This document shows positions 5,234 through 7,790 of a stretch of DNA of 7,790 nt, in pieces. The translations under genes were made by a program, and so were the position numbers. Under the pieces are notes generated by a model. That model was not told the DNA's origin. It saw only the letters and a program-made list of their open reading frames with translations, and did no database searches. The number at the start of each line of letters is the position of its first letter. Position 1 is the first letter of the stretch. The stretch covers positions 1-7,790 of the forward strand of contig DATCKS010000401.1 in assembly GCA_036562265.1 (NCBI GenBank). The letters run 5' to 3'. Origin of the DNA: DASVDK01 sp036562265 [NCBI: Thermodesulfobacteriota bacterium] (GTDB lineage: Bacteria > DASVDK01).

Positions 5234-5467
5234 TAGTTGCCTGCGGCCGGGACAGGGAAGCCGGTGAGAGACCGGCGCTGACCCGCAACTGTGATCGGCG
5301 ACGACCCCCGCGAGGATCCACTGATCGGCACCCCGAAAGCCCAGGGTCCGGGCCCGTCTCGGAGCGAGGGTGGAGGGGGCGGGCGGCCACGTGAGCGACG
5401 CGCAACGGGCCCCCGCGGATGATCGGGAAGGAGCGGGCAGTAGGACGACCCGAGAGCCAGGAGACCT
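5234..5467 (+). ncRNA. Cobalamin riboswitch 2 (aptamer), upstream of the btuB-like gene
   Basis: The conserved cobalamin aptamer blocks appear in order: AGGGAAGCCGGTGAGAGACCGGCGCTG (split here: AGGGAA from 5254, P3 GCCGG/CCGGC), CCCGCAACTGTGATCGG (5282-5298), CCACTGATCGGCACCCC (5318-5334), GATCGGGAAGG (5421-5431), AGTAGGACGACCCG (5439-5452) and the B12 box AGCCAGGAGACCT (5455-5467). CCTG (5240-5243) can close with CAGG (5458-5461). It is longer than riboswitch 1 because of an enlarged peripheral arm: GGGCCCGT (5350-5357) pairs perfectly with ACGGGCCC (5405-5412). It should control the receptor and tonB-like gene in response to cobalamin. The 5' end is approximate. Whether it has its own promoter or is read through from btuD is not clear. 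Confidence 0.95.
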
Positions 5468-5493
5468 CCCCGCGCCGCATTTTGTGAGGCCGA

Positions 5494-5515
5494 CTTCCTT
5501 CGAGGGACGAGGAGG
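5494..5515 (+). promoter_or_regulatory. Ribosome-binding-site sequestering hairpin (P13) of riboswitch 2
   Basis: CTTCCTT (5494-5500) pairs with GAGGAGG (5509-5515), five Watson-Crick and two G-U pairs, leaving an 8-base loop CGAGGGAC. The 3' arm is the ribosome binding site GGAGG, five bases before the ATG at 5521. TCGAGGG (5500-5506) matches L5 CCCGCGA (5307-5313) at six of seven positions, with one G-A opposition. The design parallels riboswitch 1 but is less stable on paper. Confidence 0.6.
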
Positions 5516-5520
5516 GGCAC

Positions 5521-7425
5521 ATGCATCGACGACAGGGGAGAGCCGCGCTCGTGGCGGCCGCCGTGGCGGCCATCGTCGCGGGCGCCGCGGCAGGTCGTGC
5601 CGTGGCCGGCGAGGCCGAGGGCACGAGGGCTGGCGAGGAGGGCGCGGTGCTGCCGCCCGTGGTGGTGAGCGCCACGCGCGTGGAGCAGCCGGTGGAGGAG
5701 GTGGGGAGCGCCGTCACGGTGATCTCCGGCGAGGAACTCAGGCGGCGCGGCATCGACTTCGTCGCCGACGCCCTCGAAGAAGAGGTGCCGGGGCTCGCGG
5801 TGCCCAGGTCGGGCACGCGCGGCAAGACGACGTCCATCCACATCCGCGGTGCCGACTCCGAGCAGACGCTGGTGCTCGTCGACGGGGTCCGCATGAACCC
5901 GTCGGTCGGCGGCCGCTTCGAACTCGGCGCCTTCAGGACCGACGACATCGAGCGGATCGAAGTGATCCGCGGGCCGCAGAGCGTGCTCTACGGATCGGAC
6001 GCCATCGGCGGCGTCGTCAACATCATCACGCGCCGGGGCCGGGGGCCGCTCTCGGCGACCGCCTCCGTGGCGGGCGGCAACTACGACACGTACGAGGTCT
6101 CGGCCGGTCTCGCGGGCGGCGGTCGCCAGTTCGGCGGCTCGCTCGAGGTGTCCCGCTTCTCGACCGACAACCGGTTCCCGAACGACGACTTCGACGTGAA
6201 CACCGCCTCGGGCCGCCTCGACGGGCGGGTGGGCGAGCGGCTCACGCTCGGCCTCACGTTCCGGGCGAGCGACGCCGAGACCGGCGCGCCGGGGCAGGTG
6301 CGGATCTCCCCCAGCCTCGTCAACCGCCAGGAGGACGAGGTGTTCGTCGCCGGCGCGAGCGCCGAGCTTCGAACGACCGAGCGCTGGCGGCAACGGCTCG
6401 CGCTCGGCTACAACGACCAGGAGCTGCGGTTCCGGAGCGCGTCCGTCACCGACGTCACCGAGACCGATCTCCGGTCGGTCGAGTGGGTCCACACGGTGGA
6501 TCTGCCCTGGTCCCTTACCTGGCTCGTCGGCGGCGAGTACCGCGCGGAGGACGGGAAGACCTCGACCATCGACGCGACGCTCTACACGCGGGCGGCCTTC
6601 ACGCAGCTCCAGGCGACCGCCTTCGACGACCGGCTCTTCCTCACGGCCGGCGCACGCGTCGACGACGGCACGCAGTTCGACACCGAGGTGAGCCCCAAGG
6701 TGTCCGGCGCCCTGCTCGTGCACGAGACCGGGACGCGGCTGCACGCGAGCTGGGGGGAGGGGATCCGCGGGCCGACGCTCATCGACCTCTTCTCGCCCGG
6801 CTTCGACGTCGGGGGGGGCGTCATCCTCTTCCCCGGCAACCCCGACCTCAAGCCCGAGCGCTCGACCGGCTGGGACGTCGGCGTCGAGCAGCGGATCGGC
6901 GTCGTGACCGCGGACGTGACCTTCTTCCGCAACGACTTCCGCGACCTCATCGTCCTCGCGCCGACCACGCCCTTCGCGCCCGTCAACCTCGGCCGGGCCC
7001 ACAGCTACGGCGTCGAGTCGACGCTCGGCGTCCGGCCGGCGCGCTGGATCGACCTCGAGGCCGAGTACACCTACCTCGTCGCGCGCGACGACGTGACCGG
7101 CGACCTCCTCCTCAGGCGGCCGCGCAACAAGGCGAGCGTCGCCGCCACCGTGCGGCCGCTCGCGCACGCCTCGGCCACGGTGTCGTTGCTCTACGTGGGC
7201 GACCGGCGCGACAACACGTTCGAGGTGGGGAGCACGCCGCGGACGTTCAGCGGCTACACGCGGGTCGACCTCTCGGCCCGCTACCGGTTCCCGGACCTGG
7301 CCGGGTTCCGGGCGGTGGAACTCTTCGGTCGGGTCGAGAACCTCCTCGACCGCGAGTACGAGGAGGTCGCCGGCTTCCCGGCGCTCGGCATCAACGTCCT
7401 CGCCGGGGTGCGGGGAACGTTCTGA
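5521..7425 (+). CDS. btuB: TonB-dependent outer-membrane receptor for cobalamin (BtuB-like)
   Basis: The 634-residue protein, close to the 614 of E. coli BtuB, is a plugged beta-barrel that takes up corrinoids across the outer membrane using TonB energy. A signal peptide (1-29) ends in AVA. A TonB-box-like segment VLPPVVVSATRV (43-54) precedes the plug, which shows TVISGEELRRRGI (66-78), TTSIHIRGADSEQTLVLVDGVRMN (103-126), DDIERIEVIRGPQSVLYGSDAIGGVVNIIT (141-170). The barrel follows with many alternating amphipathic strands and closes with the C-terminal signature FGRVENLLDREYEEVAGFPALGINVLAGVRGTF, ending in the terminal Phe needed for outer-membrane assembly. The start is an ATG with GGAGG five bases upstream, inside the riboswitch hairpin. 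The next gene begins on its stop codon. The plug sequence and the cobalamin riboswitch together support B12; a relative binding other corrinoids is possible. Confidence 0.93.
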   Translation: MHRRQGRAALVAAAVAAIVAGAAAGRAVAGEAEGTRAGEEGAVLPPVVVSATRVEQPVEEVGSAVTVISGEELRRRGIDFVADALEEEVPGLAVPRSGTRGKTTSIHIRGADSEQTLVLVDGVRMNPSVGGRFELGAFRTDDIERIEVIRGPQSVLYGSDAIGGVVNIITRRGRGPLSATASVAGGNYDTYEVSAGLAGGGRQFGGSLEVSRFSTDNRFPNDDFDVNTASGRLDGRVGERLTLGLTFRASDAETGAPGQVRISPSLVNRQEDEVFVAGASAELRTTERWRQRLALGYNDQELRFRSASVTDVTETDLRSVEWVHTVDLPWSLTWLVGGEYRAEDGKTSTIDATLYTRAAFTQLQATAFDDRLFLTAGARVDDGTQFDTEVSPKVSGALLVHETGTRLHASWGEGIRGPTLIDLFSPGFDVGGGVILFPGNPDLKPERSTGWDVGVEQRIGVVTADVTFFRNDFRDLIVLAPTTPFAPVNLGRAHSYGVESTLGVRPARWIDLEAEYTYLVARDDVTGDLLLRRPRNKASVAATVRPLAHASATVSLLYVGDRRDNTFEVGSTPRTFSGYTRVDLSARYRFPDLAGFRAVELFGRVENLLDREYEEVAGFPALGINVLAGVRGTF

Positions 7426-7790
7426 TGAAGGGGGCGCTCCTCGCCTCGGCCGCGCTCCACGCCGCGGTCGTGGGGCTGGCGCTCGCGGCGGGCGGCGGCG
7501 CCCCGTCGCCGCCGCCGCTCCCCGGGGCGATCGAGGTGGTGCTCCACGACCCGGCGGCCTCCGCGACGAGCTCGCCGTCGCCCGGCCGGCCCTCGGCCGA
7601 CGCGGCGCCCCCGGCCGGGACCGGCGTCGCCCGGCGTGCGGACGCCCTCGCCGCGCGCGCCACCTCCTCGCAGGACCGCGCGCCCGCGCCGCGGGCACGC
7701 GCGCCGGCGACGCGCTCCGAGCCGCCTCCGCGCCGCGCGGCGCCGCGGCCGGCTCCGGCCGTCGATCCGCCGCCCCGCCCGGCGCCGGTC
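7425..7790 (+). CDS. tonB: TonB-family energy transducer, N-terminal part (runs off the window)
   Basis: The ATG at 7425 uses the last A of the receptor's TGA (TGATG), so the two are translationally coupled. The frame is open for 122 codons to the window edge. The N-terminus MKGALLASAALHAAVVGLALA is a single membrane anchor with Ser8 and His12 in the SxxxH spacing found in the TonB transmembrane helix (Ser16 and His20 in E. coli), which contacts ExbB/ExbD. From residue 27 on the chain is Pro/Ala/Arg-rich (SPPPLPGAIEVVLHDP, then PPPRRAAPRPAPAVDPPPRP), like the periplasm-spanning region of TonB, though with Arg rather than Lys/Glu between prolines. The C-terminal receptor-binding domain would lie beyond the window, so the assignment is not complete. 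It probably energises the neighbouring receptor. No exbB or exbD is present in the window. Confidence 0.8.
   Translation, partial: MKGALLASAALHAAVVGLALAAGGGAPSPPPLPGAIEVVLHDPAASATSSPSPGRPSADAAPPAGTGVARRADALAARATSSQDRAPAPRARAPATRSEPPPRRAAPRPAPAVDPPPRPAPV

Noticed and set aside
5211-5240. A promoter for the btuB-like unit with TAGTTG (5234-5239) as -10
   Set aside because: The base at the matching -35 distance is GCTGGC, a poor match, and the -10 is weak; I could not support a start site.
4323-5948. 541-codon minus-strand frame over the ATPase gene and riboswitch 2
   Set aside because: It has no domain signature, runs through a conserved riboswitch and lies antisense to real genes.
5233-7698. 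821-codon open frame on the minus strand opposite the receptor gene
   Set aside because: It is antisense to a clear TonB-dependent receptor and translates to low-complexity Arg/Glu/Gly/Val-rich sequence without domains, a normal by-product of third-position G/C bias.
1-7790. CRISPR arrays, tRNA or rRNA genes, insertion sequences, phage or defence genes
   Set aside because: I looked for regularly spaced repeats, cloverleaf-like elements, transposase motifs and terminal repeats and saw none. The long repeats present are explained by the two riboswitches.

Overview
The window is strongly G+C-rich double-stranded chromosomal-type DNA from a Gram-negative bacterium. An outer-membrane TonB-dependent receptor, a TonB-type energy transducer and a prolipoprotein diacylglyceryl transferase imply two membranes and lipoproteins. 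Nothing here fixes the phylum. The base composition and gene content would suit a high-GC proteobacterial, myxococcal or related uncultivated lineage, but that is a guess.

Left part (1-1597, minus strand): a compact operon reading lgt (prolipoprotein diacylglyceryl transferase), then an ECF-family RNA polymerase sigma factor, then a partial ORF whose GTG start overlaps the sigma stop. By position and coupling that ORF may be the regulator (anti-sigma) of the sigma factor. A 116-base intergenic region (1598-1713) separates this operon from the divergent plus-strand genes.

Right part (1714-7790, plus strand): a vitamin B12 locus. It starts with methylmalonyl-CoA epimerase (mce), which acts beside the B12-dependent methylmalonyl-CoA mutase. 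A promoter-like sequence overlaps the mce stop codon and is followed by a cobalamin riboswitch. The transporter genes follow, all overlapping: btuF-like periplasmic binding protein, btuC-like permease and btuD-like ATPase. A 364-base gap without a gene (5157-5520) holds a GC-rich nested inverted repeat and a second cobalamin riboswitch. It leads into a btuB-like TonB-dependent outer-membrane receptor, and a tonB-like gene that runs off the window starts on the last base of the receptor's stop codon.

Together these genes form a full import route: receptor energised by TonB, periplasmic capture, ABC import across the inner membrane. Two separate riboswitches with almost identical cores allow feedback by cobalamin. 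In both, a hairpin hides the ribosome binding site, and its loop is complementary to the aptamer loop L5 (7 of 7 bases in the first, 6 of 7 in the second). This is the kissing-loop design known for translational cobalamin riboswitches. I did not see a clearly undescribed system. The most informative parts are the paired riboswitches, their readable switching mechanism, and the coupling of mce, uptake and a dedicated tonB.
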